A stretch of DNA of 64,000 bases from Ridgeia piscesae (taxonomy: Eukaryota; Annelida; Polychaeta; Sabellida; Siboglinidae), in the NCBI GenBank assembly GCA_025642075.2, contig JAODUO010000427.1, positions 132,501-196,500 on the forward strand, in the 5' to 3' direction. Made by a program: the position numbers and the translations under genes. Positions 47,700 to 62,019 of this stretch are shown one piece after another (the stretch's first letter is position 1; every line of letters begins with the position of its first letter). The notes under the pieces were generated by a model. That model ran no database searches and was not told the DNA's origin. It saw only the letters and a list, made by a program, of their open reading frames with translations.

Positions 47700-50600
47700 A
47701 AACACTGTTTTATTTTCATGCAGACATGACTACATTACATGAAAATATCCAGGTACAGCTGTCTCAAGCTTGAGACATGAACCATTGAGTTGTGGCCTCA
47801 CAACCTCGGCCTGTGAGACACTTTGGAACTAATAACTTAATGGCATATTCGAATCTGCAGCAGCAGTTTGAAACCGTGTACGGGTAATTCCACACTTACA
47901 CACATTAACGCTAACAAAAACAGCTGCAAGTTTGCTACGTCGCCTCGGGTAAACACAGACACTCGTCACATGGAAAACTAAATCCTGTTAACACACATCT
48001 GGTGGCAGATACAATATTTCAAGTGCTATTCTTTATTGGTTTAATGGTATTGACACAGCACAATACTGACAGTTAGTTCCATTCGCTGCAGCGGTGTGCA
48101 AGATTCCTCTTGGATTAGTTGAGTTGCAGTACGAATGAGAATAACTTGATTTATACAGTAAATATTGGTGAGCAACGTTTGGCACAATGTGATTGCTATA
48201 CTTAAGAAACAGACCTTGCATCGTCCACACAGGTAACAGTGGCCATGGGTAAGTTTACGTAGTGGTGGTAGTTGTAGAAACAATGACATACTTGGTGCGA
48301 CGCCGACGCTATCACGTGCACTGCGTTGGTTAGTCAGTCTACCCATGCCCAGTCATCGTACAGACGAATGACCGCTGTCCAATCCCCACCACCATCGAGC
48401 TACAGTGACCCCAAGGTTAAGGCCAGACATGCCTACGACCTCAGGGTCAGTCAGTTTATCCCGCCACCGGTGTGTATAAAACACAACCTCTTGCGGAGGC
48501 AACTGTCGATTATTTCTAGCTGAATGCAGGACTGCGCAGTCTGTCTTCAGATGATTTGTACATATTTTTTGTGTAAATATTTTACACAACGCCTTCATTT
48601 CACAAAATGTCACCTCGAAATAAGAATATATCAACGTAAAAAGTCAGGCAACTGATATGAGACGATTTATTCATCATATTACCAAAGTAGAAGGCAATTG
48701 TGAAATGTTCCAAGTCTTACGTGTATTGTTTTAGAGACAGCCTGCGAAGCCCTGCGACACAAAGCCTTAGGCCACCAGTGTTAGTGCTTTGCTACTGACC
48801 TTCATCTTTGACCCTAACATGCCAGTTGTTCACCTGAATGAGTTTCGACAGGTGTGTCGAGAGATCGTTTTCACAAAGTAGATTATACACCGATAACACA
48901 CGGACTGAGACACTTCTAATAAATTTCTATCAACAATTCGAGGCTGAGGTTTCTAGCAAACCCCGCAGACTGTAATATCAATGCTAAAGGTCAGAGTTCA
49001 GTAGGGTTAGGCGAAGCGCTATGTTAGAACAATTCTGGCCTACCAGTCTGCACCCTTTCATTCTACCTGCCAACTAACAATAATTGGCGAACATCAATAA
49101 TTATAATTATATCAGTTGACTATTTTACAAGCATTATTCATAATTAATCATTAATATCATACAAAGCAATAAAAGTCAATATTTAAATTAAAGTTTACAA
49201 ATTGCAATAATAAATCATTCGTAATTCCCATTGAGCAATTATGTAAAATTGCGATAATTACACGAATGATGAAAACAATCGCTGTCTGCGAGATTATCTA
49301 ATATATAATACAATTGTCCATTTGTCCTAGACATCCACTACAAAATAAAAAGATATATTGTGTATATGTATGTATAGATTTGAAAAACCACTCCATGTCA
49401 CAAAAAGTACATAACAAGACTATGTTCTAGGTTATTCTTCACTAAGCCACGGGCGTGCTGATGAGTTGGTCCCAAAGCGATTACAAAACAATCAACCTAT
49501 CGGATAATTAAATCTTGTCGAACAAGCTATCCCATTAATTTAACCCGGAATCAAAACCATGATTGAAAATGCAAAACAACGATCAGAACACTTGCATTTG
49601 GCGGCATTCAAAACCACATGATCAGGAATCAAAGTTAATGAAACAAATGCATGCTTGCAAAGAGAATATTTCCAGTTTGGCCAGTTGTGAATATTTTGTA
49701 AAAACGTTTGCTGGTCGATCGATAAAAACATCGGCATGCGACAGACATGCGTTAGTTACAGCACGCCCCAACTTTGCTACGTCACAATCCAGTATATATG
49801 GTACATCATACGACTTGCACAACAGATACAAACACAGGTTAACAACCAGTCGAAAACTGCAATAATGTCACGCAATATACACTTGTTGTTATGTGTAAGT
49901 TAAGCCTTCTAATATTGTTCATTTATCGTCAAATTTACTGGTACTACCAGTCGGCAAAAGCCACCGAATATTACTATCGTTGTATGGTGCAAACTGCTCC
50001 GTCATAGCCTTCTGTCAGCAGATGCATTATAAAAATGTCAACTTGGTTATTTGACCAGTGTTGATATATTTGGCGTTGTATCAGCAATGTCAAACATTTA
50101 CTAGAGTCGTTCGGCCTGAACCGAGTGCATTGATACATAGATACTACGTTCAAGTCGTGGTTCGTCGCTATAGTCCGACTAGGTCGTTTTAACGCATCAG
50201 TACCTAGATTGACCTGGTATAGTTTGTTGTGTCCATCCGTTGCTATGTGTGTCAATTGAGTCGTGGACCCGGGCAAGCCATGCACTAAACCTGCATAAAC
50301 TCTACACAGTTCAACATATCTATCTAAATGACAGCTCTTTAGCACCCGTACAAGTTATTTACACTACTTCCTAACACATGTTAACGTGATGCTAGAACAC
50401 AGCCCGGCGTCACGGCCTCACTCCACATCCAGAACACACTAACATCTATTGCACAAACAAATGCGTTTCTGCACAGCGAATCTCGACTAATCGTCCTGGA
50501 TAAGTGTTTACTTAGTGCTTTCTCTCTCATAAAGAACCCGACAATTACAGTATTACATTTGCATAAACGTACCATTCTGCTAACCATACAACGAAGATAA

Positions 50601-50954
50601 AACCTTGTGCATTGACTTCATGTCGTCGATATGGGGTCGTCAGGCCAGTCAAGTATTTATAGCTGCGAACATTGTCAGTGTTAGACGGACCTGCGCAGTG
50701 ATCACTGACACAGCAGTTTGCATAGCCGCTGGTCAACAGAGAGACAGGCGCCGGCATGTACTAGTAGCTATGTTGGTGTTAGAGACAAAATAGCAACAAC
50801 TAAAACAACATCATCATCAGTAACAACAATATCAACAACAACCTCATGCAGTGTACAAATGGCACGTCATTGGTCAATGGGTATAACAACGTTAGTCCTC
50901 TTTACATAAATACAGTCAGTCGCACGGGCGCCGGTCGTCTGCGCAACTTTTCAC
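47700..50954 (-). other. Probable long 3' UTR of the SoxD gene
   Basis: No coding content was recognised downstream of the SoxD stop. Minus-strand AATAAA signals (TTTATT on the plus strand) occur at about 48667, 48033 and 47711. The last lies in AAAATAAAACAGTG. Developmental regulators often have long 3' UTRs, but the true end is not decided by sequence. Confidence 0.35.
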
Positions 50955-51703
50955 CTACGACGCCGTGATCTGCGGCGTGATTTCTATCGGGTGCGTCGGC
51001 TCCGTCTTCAAGCTCATGGTGGCGGCCTCTGGTGAGCCTGATTCAGCAGATGAGATTCGGGAGTGAGTCATGTAGAGTGGTATATGTTCGCCCGTGCCGA
51101 TCGGGCTGTTGTTCTCGACCTTCGCATGCGACATGATGTCTGCCATATCTGGCATGTGACCAGCGGCAGAGGACAAAAACGGCATCGATGGCATCGATGT
51201 GGCAGCGGATACGGTACCGGTGGCACCCATCAGAGGAGATCCCCCGTTGACTGGAAATGACAAGAGAATCATGATGATCTCAAAATCGGATTTGGGACAC
51301 GTATGTGGAAAGGAAGTGGTACATTAAATCTCGTATGTCTGCAGGTATTTAGCAAGACACATGAAACAAGACCTGCCATCCAGAGCAGGCGGGAAGTGGA
51401 CTACGAATCTTTCGGCTCATTGAGCACGTTTCATCTATATGTACCCACGCTCCAGCAACACTAGTGTACCACGTTTTAAAAAGGTTAATGCTGCTTTCAT
51501 TAAATTTAAGCTAGCTTCAAAGGCACCGAAAAATGGAAATGCTTTAGTCTTAAGCAGAATAATCTGCAGACCATCCACATAGACAGATAAGCAGATAGAC
51601 GTAAGATAGACAGATAGATGGGTGTGGCAATTTTCCCAATACCGTACAATATGTAACATCGAATACTAATACAAATAAAGCATTCTGAGTTTGTACATAA
51701 CAT

Positions 51704-51738
<35 letters not shown>

Positions 51739-54700
51739 CGCATAAATGATTAAAACCAGGGCTGTACCTAAACTGACTACATAGTTACCATCGCTAAGTT
51801 AAGAAGTTATCCAGACTGAGGGAACACCTACCCATGAGTCCCTCGACATAGGTTGTCCCCGAGTCCCCATACCAGATCCGTCTCACTTCCTGTCGCCGCT
51901 CTTTCATCAGATTCTTGTACTCGGATATCCTGAGTTTCTTCCCGTCGACGATACAAGTCCTCTTGGGGCGAGGCCTGGAGGGAAGAGGTGACAGTGAGGA
52001 ACCAGTCAGGGACAGATGAAACGTCTTGCGCTAGTTTACATATTCACATGTCATATAACGTTCGATATTTAATCAAATCATTCCACATTTCATATAACGT
52101 TTATTTGATATTTCATGTCATTCTACGGTTTGTTTATGATTTGACAATTCATATAATCAGTCAGTATTACATGTGTAATTCAATATTTGACGTATCATTC
52201 AATATTTGGTGGATGATTCGATACTTCATATCATCACTCAATATTTAAGATACAATTATAATTTATATAATGTAATATAAATATCATATCATATAATGCC
52301 AATATTTAACCACTTCATCACATAAATTAATAAATCCCAAATACCAATTTTGTTTATTTCTTAAGTTGTTTAGATTTTGGTATCAAAAATTATGCAAGTC
52401 AATTAGCTTTCAAATATAATTTTGGTGCAAGTGTTTGTCATTAACAATGTTCACTCATCAATCATTACCTAATCCATCTGATATCAATAAAGATGAACTT
52501 AAAAGGCATTAAATATTTTAAGACTTTTGTGTATCAAATTTTGGTTTTGTATCTGAAAACATTCACACAAACACACAGACACGAACGCACAGACGTACGG
52601 ACACACACCTGTATCTGTAGTCTGGGTGCTTCTCCATGTGCAGTTTGCTCAGTCGAGATTGCTCCTCATAGTACGGTTGCTTCTCTGAGTTTGACATCGC
52701 CTTCCACTTGGCTCCTGCAAACAATAGTACTATAAGTATACGCCAAACTCGCCAGGCGGCGCCACTGAACATGTGTCTCAATGTGATACACCAGGCGGCA
52801 GCACCTGCATGTCATGATCACTACAGTGACTACACACGCGTCGGCTGCGATGTATCATTGATTGACTGGTTTATGGTAAAAGTGTGCAGGCTGAGTTAAA
52901 ACAGATTTCGTCAACATGTTCAGAAGGTCTCATACATGGCACAGTTGAATCACAATCTGACTCAAGTGTTAAAACTGGCTCCCCAAGACGGCTTCTGACC
53001 CTTGGCATGTAGCTAGCTGTCAATAAACCGTGTTTTCCCCCTCCCAAAGTCAGACACTTGCTTACTAGTAAGGGCACTTTTTGACAGTTGTGCAAGTAAT
53101 TCATCATTCTAGCCAGTAAATTCCTGTCACATTTATTCTATGATGATGGAAGATTCCATTAAGACATTCCATAATTTTCGCAGTGAACAATCTACCTTTT
53201 CTAAGTGACAAATTTTGACTTGTTATTGGTATCCATCCACAAACCAACCAACCATTCAATACTGCAATTTTATTTCAAAGCATAGATTAAAAATTTACCC
53301 ATTAAAAATATCTTGAAATAAATCCACAAACTCGGTCTTGACAGTTCTGATAATTTCTCCGAATGTTTCTCCGGTTATGGTTTTAAAAGAACACATGTAC
53401 AGGTGCCAAATGACAAGAGACAAGTACACTCAAGCAATTACATACCGAGAATCTTGCTGATGTTCGAGTTGTGCATATCGGGACAGGCCTTGAGGATCTT
53501 GCGTCGTTCCTCTCGCGCCCACACCATGAATGCATTCATTGGTCGTTTCACATGGGGTGGCTGAGACTCGTCTCTGGATTTGGCACGGATTATCTTTGCT
53601 CCAAACATCTTGCCTGAAACAGCGTGTAAGTACAACTGTCAACACTAAGTCAACAAAAGTCATCGTTACAAAAGAGTCCAGCTTCAACAATATGACCGAC
53701 AGATATGGATCAACATAAACTGGAAATGTTAATTTCTAACAAATGCATTAAACAGTTATTTTACAATATTCTGTAGCATCGCATTTAAAGGATTAACCAA
53801 GAATAACTTACTTTTTAAGTAATTGATTAACTGAAAATGTTATGCGCATTTTAAGATTTTAAAAGTAACCAAAATACGAACTCACAGCCTTCTTCAGCGC
53901 ACTGAAAAAGGCTGTGAGCTACAACCAAATTATACGGGAAAACAGAAAAAAGTTTCCTGAGAAGAAAATAATTTATTAAATAATTTTAAAGTGTCAGTTG
54001 GTCTGAGGATTCTCTCACTTACTCTGCAGCTGTTGGACATAGCTACTCGGCTGTGTGTCCTCGGAGCGCACCGGCGACTGTGGCGCCATCTGTTGTGGAG
54101 GAATGACGTGCATAATCGGTGCCATGGCAGCGGCGGACGGCGCATAGATCGGCATGGCGAATCCTGGATAGAGGGCACCACTGAGCGTGTTGGCCAATTT
54201 CGGCTGCGGCATCTGTCGGGCCATCACTTCCTGGACCAGCTTCTCCTGGTGGCAGAGTCAGAAGTCTTTACAACGTCAATTTTCAAAGTACATAATTTTT
54301 CATATAGTGCAGCTTTTCCTATGATTGACTCACAATTAATTAGTTATAATTTTTAAATGCTATTGCAAAGGAAATGTCCAAAAGGTTAACACAAAAATTG
54401 CACAATTACTCCAACCTGCCATAATTGCATAGTACGTATGATACATAAGATCTTTTAATGATTACCCCAGAGAGTCCAGAAGAAAATCCTTTCCTTTCAT
54501 TGAATTAAGATTATCATGAGAACAAATCGAGACAAGGTCAAACTGAAATACCTTGTCGAAAAGTGACGGAAGCAGGTCGGGCGATCCACAGTGATTCGGG
54601 GATATGCTGTTATGGTGCACCACCTGACTGGCCATGGTGATGCTGGCCATGGACGATGGACTGTGCACGGGAAGACCAACGTAGGGGTTGCTGACAAACT

Positions 54701-55102
54701 GCAGTGGACTAGTAAACGGGCCAGCTTTCAGGGCGTGGTGGATGTCGGGATGTGGCAAGGGGTTGAGGAGACTGCGGGTGTGGTTCGAGTGCGCCGGCGG
54801 TGGCTGCACCGTCAGTACGCCCTCGGCACTGAGCTCAGCCTTCATGTCATGCTTCTGGTGTTCACCGAATTCGCCGAAGTACGACATCATCGGACGCGGC
54901 TTCGTCAGGTTAAGTGGCGCCTCGCCGGTCGTCGTGATGAATACGCCGTTGTTCATCGCTGGCACCGGGGAGCCACGGGTTGACCGCGGCGACATCTGGT
55001 GGCTGCGTGGAGAAGCTCGGTGGATCGGTGGGGACGAACAGACGCCGTGCGGGGAGGGCAGAGAGTTATGGCCGGGTGACCTGTGCGGGCTGGACACACA
55101 GC
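50955..55102 (-). CDS. SoxD-family HMG-box transcription factor (SOX5/6/13-like), 3' six exons
   Basis: Minus-strand exons: 55102-54552, 54245-54023, 53613-53446, 52714-52609, 51974-51832, 51250-50955, all bounded by GT-AG. They sum to 1487 nt and, from the first full codon, give 494 residues ending at TAG 50957-50955. The first exon is Ser/Pro/His-rich and carries PLNLTKP, a CtBP-binding type motif also known in SOX6. The HMG box starts [19 protein letters not shown] and includes [12 protein letters not shown] and [20 protein letters not shown]. It is followed by the SoxD-specific [20 protein letters not shown]. SoxD proteins lack a classical activation domain, bind AACAAT-type sites, dimerise through an N-terminal coiled coil, and tune other Sox factors. 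That coiled coil lies beyond the right edge of the window. Confidence 0.94.
52609..53554 (-). other. SoxD HMG box, split by one intron
   Basis: The box begins at the HVKRP codons (53554) in one exon and finishes in the exon 52714-52609. The intron falls in the codon for the glycine of ISKILG|ARWKAM, the position I expect for SoxD genes. The DNA-wedging residues FM in NAFMVW are present. Confidence 0.92.
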
Positions 55103-58100
55103 CTGAAAGAAGACAGTGGCCATTTTATATATGCAACTTTCAAAATGTACATAAAAAACGTATTACAAATTATAGGTATACAATCCATATGTGCAAAATT
55201 ACATCAAGTGTTGCATCTTACTTTTGAAGCTTCATTTTTCTGGTTCTTGATTTTGTGAATTTATACGCATGATTTATGTGAGCCATGCCAATGTTGTATC
55301 GGTAACAGACCAAAGGCTTTGGACCGTATGATTCCTATGCACCGAGGGAACTTTCTCAAGGCAAGACTGGGTGCGATACCTTGCCATTACGATAAAGAAC
55401 GTCACCGAATCCAACATATCACTGAACGAACAGATGACATCATCTTGTTATTTTTTCACCACCACTCCGCCTCATTTCTAGAACAAATCAGCAATGATTC
55501 TGTTACGGAGAGATCATGGGGCAAGTTCATCAGGTTTGAACAATGCAAAAACAGCCAATCCCAGACGGTATAATGAGCATGTAACCACCGAATGAAACAT
55601 TTCACACCTCATTTGTCATAACAGCAGGTGTCCGTTCCACCGTGCCCCGACTCGACCGGAAGAAACAAGCGACGACACAAACAATGTTGTTGAAACGCCA
55701 ATGGCAGACAGAAAAGAAAACAAGTGCATTATGCATTGGCACATCAACGGGCAACTAATCAGGCTAGTTCTGCACACCAGCTTCTCCGATTGTGCCCCGC
55801 TATGCCCTGGCCTTGCGCAGCAATTACACTTAGCACAAAAGCGTCCTCGTTTAGCGCGATTCCGTATTCATGGGCAAGCTCCACGTGACGTTATGATCAA
55901 AGCCGTCCTGACAAGACAGCCCGGATAATTCGTCCGCTTATTGTGATATTAGTACTTCAAAGCGCCAGCGACGGACAAACACTTGATTACAATTTCCTGC
56001 CGAATCTCGGCCACTGTTGGCATTATCGTGGATGCGCGACAAATTAGCTGAACTTCTCATTAAAAGTGAACGATGGCGGTTGCCGTGCCGCAGTTTATGG
56101 ATATGGGATGCGACGTCGACAAAGCCCATGCCACGATAATGACATTACTTGTTTTGTCGCCGTACAATGCCAGATGATTTCCCCCGTTGACAATTCCTTT
56201 GTCTCAAAAGATGCCATAGCCATGCGGAAAGTGTGATGGAATTCTGTGCAATGACACATAAATATCAGAGGAGATGTGCTGTGCTGTCATGTGGAAAGTC
56301 GAACACAACCTTGTTTGTCGGAAATGTGACCTCCCATCAAAATGGATGAATACCAAGTCGCTGCATCACTTTTAATTCCTCAGAACTTGTCAGTATTTAT
56401 ACATCAAATTATGCAAAATATTACTAATTTCGGCTTTATTATTCCTACACGTCAAAACAGTTACTGCATTGTTGAATGTGTTTAATGTGGCTAACACAAC
56501 TTAAGGAAAACAGACACAATTCTGTCACATCTTTGTACACATTTCATTACGTAAATGTAGTTGTTATTAAATATGGAGACAGTCACGTTAAACCAAAATT
56601 TAAAGTGCACATCATAAAAAAAATTACAACCCTTTTCACACTCAGCTGTCAGTATCTTGAAAAGTTCAAAAACAAACTTCCAATTTCTACCCCATATAGT
56701 ATGCACTTTATTTGAGCTAAAACAATCTTCATTTTATATATTATATCACTGCCATCCTGTGCGTTAATCGAGCCCCGATAACTAGTGAGATTAGCGCCTG
56801 ACAACCCATTCAGCTCTGCCAATTGTTCAATCAATTAGTAGAGAGTTTCAGGCAATCGTTATCTTTAACACAAACTGCCCTAGGAATCAGGAGGCGGAGT
56901 TGTGAAGGCATTGTGTGTGTTCATTACATGGCCTCCCTGTCTGAACCATGCCACTGGCTGTCCGTGTGTCTGACAACGGTGGCATACACACAAAGAATAA
57001 GCCTTCCTTTACCCAGAAACAAAATTCCACAAGACTGTCGCTGTGTCTCTGTTTCAATACAAAGGAAATGTTAAATCAATTCCTCGCCGAGAGTTGTCTT
57101 GCTGGATACCCAGGGGACAGGCAGTTGCTGCCAATTTTTGGTTTGGGCACAATACGTGAAGCAACGAGCGGAGCCGCAACGGAACAAATACTCGCTTGTC
57201 CCTCCCTGGTACCCACGGCAATCTGCTATTCAATTACAATGATTCCACGCATCAGTGTAACGTTTCCCATGATCATATCTTGTCGGTTTTAACAACTGCC
57301 AAATCTACAGTGTCTCCTAAATTGTCACAAAAAGAAACCTGATATACAGGAACTGGAAGACTAGCTTCTAAGGAGAGCTTTAACACACAAAGTGTAGCTT
57401 TTTCCGTGGTTATATCTTGCGTGAGATTATGCCCACCCATGAAGCAAGAAAGCATTTATTAGTGGCTGAATGATATAATCTGATCCCAACTTAAATCTCT
57501 CTGGTAGACTGGTAGAGAAAGGCTTTCGAGAGTAACACAGCATGTTGCAAACACATAAATAAATACATCTAACTACTGTTGTGTTTTTTAGACACACTAC
57601 CATTTCGGTAGATCCAATGCCTGTCGTCTAAGGAAATGAACCCAAACAGAAGGGAGTGGACCTCATTGTCAGGGATGCGATGCCATTACAATGTATAAAG
57701 TTAGCATATCAATACACATGTGCTGAAATCACGAGTTTTAATAAGTGCTAAATGTAGTTTCCTCTCCTGACCTCAGAAAAATGAAACACAACAAATCAAA
57801 ACATACTGCAATGATTCCTAACGCAGAGTTTGCACACAGAGTGTAACTTTTCTCATGCAGAAATCATGGGATGTAACAACAGCTAAACATGAACCATCTT
57901 GCGATTTGTCACAAGAACGCAAACCAATACATCACAACCTTCAACAATGATTCCTACACAGCAACTTTTACACAAGATAACCGCGATTCTCAAGTCAATC
58001 TCTGGACTAACCCTGACTTCGGTGCACTGTTATGTTTCTTGGAATATGATGAATTTCTGGCGAATGGCTATTTTAAGCGTGCACATGAAAGCAGCGCAAT

Positions 58101-59977
58101 GGCTAGGCTAACACCGACTGAAACTCGGTGATTTGCGCCTGTCGCGGGGCTGTTCGGTATTAATACAACACAGAGCCTCGCTGTTTCATTAATAAAGAGT
58201 GTCGGATGAAAGACCGCCAGACAAGTCTTCACATCAATGGCTACGGAGGCGAGTTTGATTGAGAACACATTGTCTACTGGCGCCTCTGTAATCAGCCATG
58301 GATGCATCGGGCTGTGGCTGAGACTCAGGAGAAACCAGCGCTGGACAATTGAGCTGGATGTAGTGAACAAAACACCACCGGTCAGCTGCCTTAGGGCATG
58401 TAGTGAAAGTTACTGATCATTTTGTGATATAGCTTGATTTGTCGGCCGGTTTCTGTCTCATTCAATTGTGGTAAATGTATACGGGGACATTGATGGTGTT
58501 GAATTGATACCTGTAGTGGATTTATTTTGTCTGTCATAAAGAACAAGGATTGTACAAGACATGAAAATGGTCTTCTAGGTTTATTTCTCATATTGGTATT
58601 GTATCGTTATCAATGCTGCTAGTACAATAGTATTCTCAAGTTAGTAATATTAATATATAGATTGTGTAGTATAACTAAGTGTCAGATTGGTCAGTCCTAC
58701 ATCTTTCGAAATTTGGAATTATATCACCAACAGGCCTAGACTTGATACGATGCAACAAATATAACACGATCAATCATTGACACCAAGGTCATACATAAAA
58801 GATTCAATCTTAATAATTTGTCGACACTCTTTAGCGACGAACCCCTGGTGGCAGACAAGCACACCGTGCCATCCTTAGTAGGCGTGCCTTCCCACACCGC
58901 GGGAGTGTGGCCAGTCGGCACACCCATTATCTGCCCATTTAGTCAGAGGAATTCTTTGGGTGCCTGCCGACAATACGAAATAGCGGCGCATTTATACAAA
59001 TATAAGACGGCGATCAATCACGGCCATGACAGGCGTCCGCGCCACAGATTTCTCTGTTATTTATCGCAGCAGACTGAACCTAACACCTGCAATATCAGCT
59101 CTTGTCATTATGACACTTGCTCCCGACCGCTCATCTCCGCTCGCCCGCAGACGCAACAGAGTTTCCGGTAATCAACGAGACACTGGTCCCATTCTTGCCT
59201 CTCAATCATTGTCTCCGATAATGCCACCAGGCGCACTTCAGATGCTTTTTCAGCGCCTTTGTTTGACATCGTGACGGATGATTTTCCTTTGCACTTATCA
59301 CCAAATTCACACTCCGTTTTGATCTTCTGAGAAATTCATCGAACATGAAGTCTGCGGACGTTTTGGTGGCCGAACGACAATGGGTAAAAATAACGCAGTT
59401 GAGGTGGATACATCACAAGTGACACACGTAACAGGTGATAATGACCGTGGGTGTGGTCACAGCGTAATGTCAAAGTGCAGTAATAACCATCAAAATAGCC
59501 TGCTTTTTGTGCGCTCAACGTGCGTTTATCTGAGAATGTTCTAAATAGGTCAGTGGAATAAAAGTTACAAGATGCCTTTCACCGAAATGTGAGTCACGCA
59601 GCGCCATGTAGTTTAATAGTTAGTCTCCCTGCTAGATTTATGTCGGCGCATTTTGTGATGTTAAAATAAAAAACAACAATGTCTGGTGTATATTCGCAGT
59701 TGCTCAAACTGAATAAATTTTAAATCTACGTCAGGCCACGACACTGAACAAGATCCACGCTCGACTGATTTTATTCCCGTTTGTATAGTCCAATAAATCA
59801 CGACAAGAGAAAGTCTTTGGTGAGACAGATAAAAGAGACGAAGACATGTACAGGCACATAAGATCTCCGGTAGGACTTTACACAATGCTCTGGTGACTAG
59901 CTAGAAAAGTTATACAGCTGTTTGATGCACATACATTGTCCAACACAGCAGGAAGAAAGAAAGACTCTTTCATGAAA
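55103..59977. other. SoxD intron with possible enhancer blocks
   Basis: No coding exon recognised. The stretches 55560-56330, 56760-57300 and 58080-59320 are complex, CpG-bearing and free of simple repeats. SOX-type cores occur at 55680-55686 and 59257-59263. Such islands are common in introns of developmental genes, but conservation is not testable here. Confidence 0.35.
55680..55691. promoter_or_regulatory. Candidate paired SOX site
   Basis: AACAATGTTGTT places two SOX-like cores head to head, an arrangement that suits dimeric SoxD or SoxE binding. It lies in the SoxD gene's own intron. Short motifs occur by chance, so this is weak. Confidence 0.2.
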
Positions 59978-61006
59978 GAGAGACCACACATGCACAAAGT
60001 CAGAGAGACCACGCATGTACAAAGTCAGAGAGACCACGCATGTACAAAGTCAGAGAGACCACGCATGTACAAAGTCAGAGAGACCACGCATGTACAAAGT
60101 CAGAGAGACCACGCATGTACAAAGTCAGAGAGACCACGCATGTACAAAGTCAGAGAGACCACGCATGCACAAAGTCAGAGAGACCACGCATGTACAAAGT
60201 CAGAGAGACCACGCATGTACAAAGTCAGAGAGACCACGCATGCACAAAGTCAGAGAGACCACGCATGTACAAAGTCAGAGAGACCACGCATGTACAAAGT
60301 CAGAGAGACCACGCATGTACAAAGTCAGAGAGACCACGCATGCACAAAGTCAGAGAAACCACGCATGTACAAAGTCAGAGAGACCATGCATGTGCAAAGT
60401 CAGAGAGACCGCGCATGTGCAGAGTCAGAGAGACCACGCATGTACAAAGTCAGAGAGACCACGCATGTACAAAGTCAGAGAGACCATGCATGTGCAAAGT
60501 CAGAGAGACCACGCATGTACAAAGTCAGAGAGACCACGCATGTACAAAGTCAGAGAGACCACGCATGTACAAAGTCAGAGAGACCACGCATGTACAAAGT
60601 CAGAGAGACCCATGCATGTGCAAAGTCAGAGAGACCGCGCATGTGCAGAGTCAGAGAGACCACGCATGTACAAAGTCAGAGAGACCACGCATGTACAAAG
60701 TCAGAGAGACCACGCATGTACAAAGTCAGACAGACCACGCATGTACAAAGTCAGAGAGACCACGCATGTACAAAGTCAGAGAGACCACGCATGTACAAAG
60801 TCAGAGAGACCATGCATGTGCAAAGTCAGAGAGACCACGCATGTACAAAGTCAGAGAGACCACGCATGTACAAAGTCAGAGAGACCACGCATGTACAAAG
60901 TCAGGGAGACCACGCATGTACAAATTCAGGGAGACCACACATGTACAAAGTCAGGGAGACCACGCATGTACAAAGTCGGGGAGACCACGCATGTACAAAG
61001 TCAGGT
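59978..61006. repeat. 25-bp minisatellite, about 41 copies
   Basis: Unit AGAGACCACGCATGTACAAA plus GTCAG, with variants TGCAC, TGTGCA, CATGCATG and, near the right end, GGGAGACC. One unit at about 60610 has an extra C. Since 25 is one more than a multiple of three and no unit contains a stop on the plus strand, all three forward frames stay open for over 300 codons. They encode the same 25-residue period. I do not regard these as genes. Confidence 0.97.
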
Positions 61007-62019
61007 ACCACTGGCAGGAATAACGCACACATGAGCCAGCGGATCTTGCGAGACTGTACGCACGTTGCACGTTCCGGTAACAAAAGCTGGAAAGGAAACG
61101 CACCCCCCTCGCAGCGGAAGGCTGGCCCATCTGTACAATGCAAGGTGAAAGCCATCCTCTGAGGTGTCAGCCTTAGTGCCAGCCACCCCCTGCCCCCCTC
61201 TTATCAATTACAACAGGAGATGCAACTATCATGCACCACCGCCTCACCACCCGGCCCCGCCCCGCCCCCGCTGCCTTGCTTGCATGTGCATGCAGTCAGC
61301 GATGTATCAAGCCACAGAACAATGATGAGTCAATGCAAGAGACTGTCTAAATATATAACAGCATGACAGCGGAGGTGTACATATAAAGCGCTGCATGTCA
61401 GTAACTGGAGAGGGTCGGTTGGTGGGACCTACGTACACGAGAGGTGCCCATGATAATGGCTGGGACCGTGTGCAGACAGCCGTAACCCATTCTACGGGAG
61501 ACTGACGCGCATACACATCCTGTTTTGTCACCCTACGCTGCGCACTGGCTGCTATCCCCTATCTCCCCACACAACCGTCAACAACTGCGATTTATTCCCA
61601 CTGTATGTTTCGCAGAACCAGATGCCCAGCTACAAAGACGCATTAATAACACAGTCGGCAGATTTATCCATGCCAGACATGGACTGGTCAGTGCACTGAC
61701 TGACCGCTATTAAATCCAACTGACCACTCACTACCTTTTGTGGGCCAGTTGCCTCTCTCTGCCTGCCCCATGACTGCCTGTGTGTCAGACTGTTACCTCT
61801 CCTTCTCCAATACACAGTCAGTGACAGATGTAACCCAGAGACTGACAGCCAACCAATACACAGGGAGTAAATAACCACCCCCACCAGCACCCCCCACCAG
61901 GGACAGATGACACAAGTGGTTGTGGTTCCAAGCTTTGTCCCTGTTATCAGGTTGACCTGTATTTTTGTTTGTTTTCTTTCACACCTTCTTGTTTGTTTTA
62001 TGTCTTCAGTCACTGATCC
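61007..62019. other. SoxD intron, no recognisable feature
   Basis: GC-richer than its surroundings, with C-runs at 61100-61260 and several short open frames, none with a known motif. No SoxD coiled-coil exon found on the minus strand. Confidence 0.4.

Noticed and set aside
48470..48490. TATA-box promoter (GTGTGTATAAAACAC)
   Set aside because: No downstream gene on the plus strand; it probably lies in the SoxD 3' UTR, and the match alone is weak.
59978..61006. CRISPR-like array (regular 25-bp repeats)
   Set aside because: There are no unique spacers; units are directly adjacent, and the genome is eukaryotic.
59936..61162. 408-codon open frame on the plus strand
   Set aside because: Almost entirely made of the 25-bp minisatellite; equally long frames exist in the other two phases, so it is a repeat artefact.
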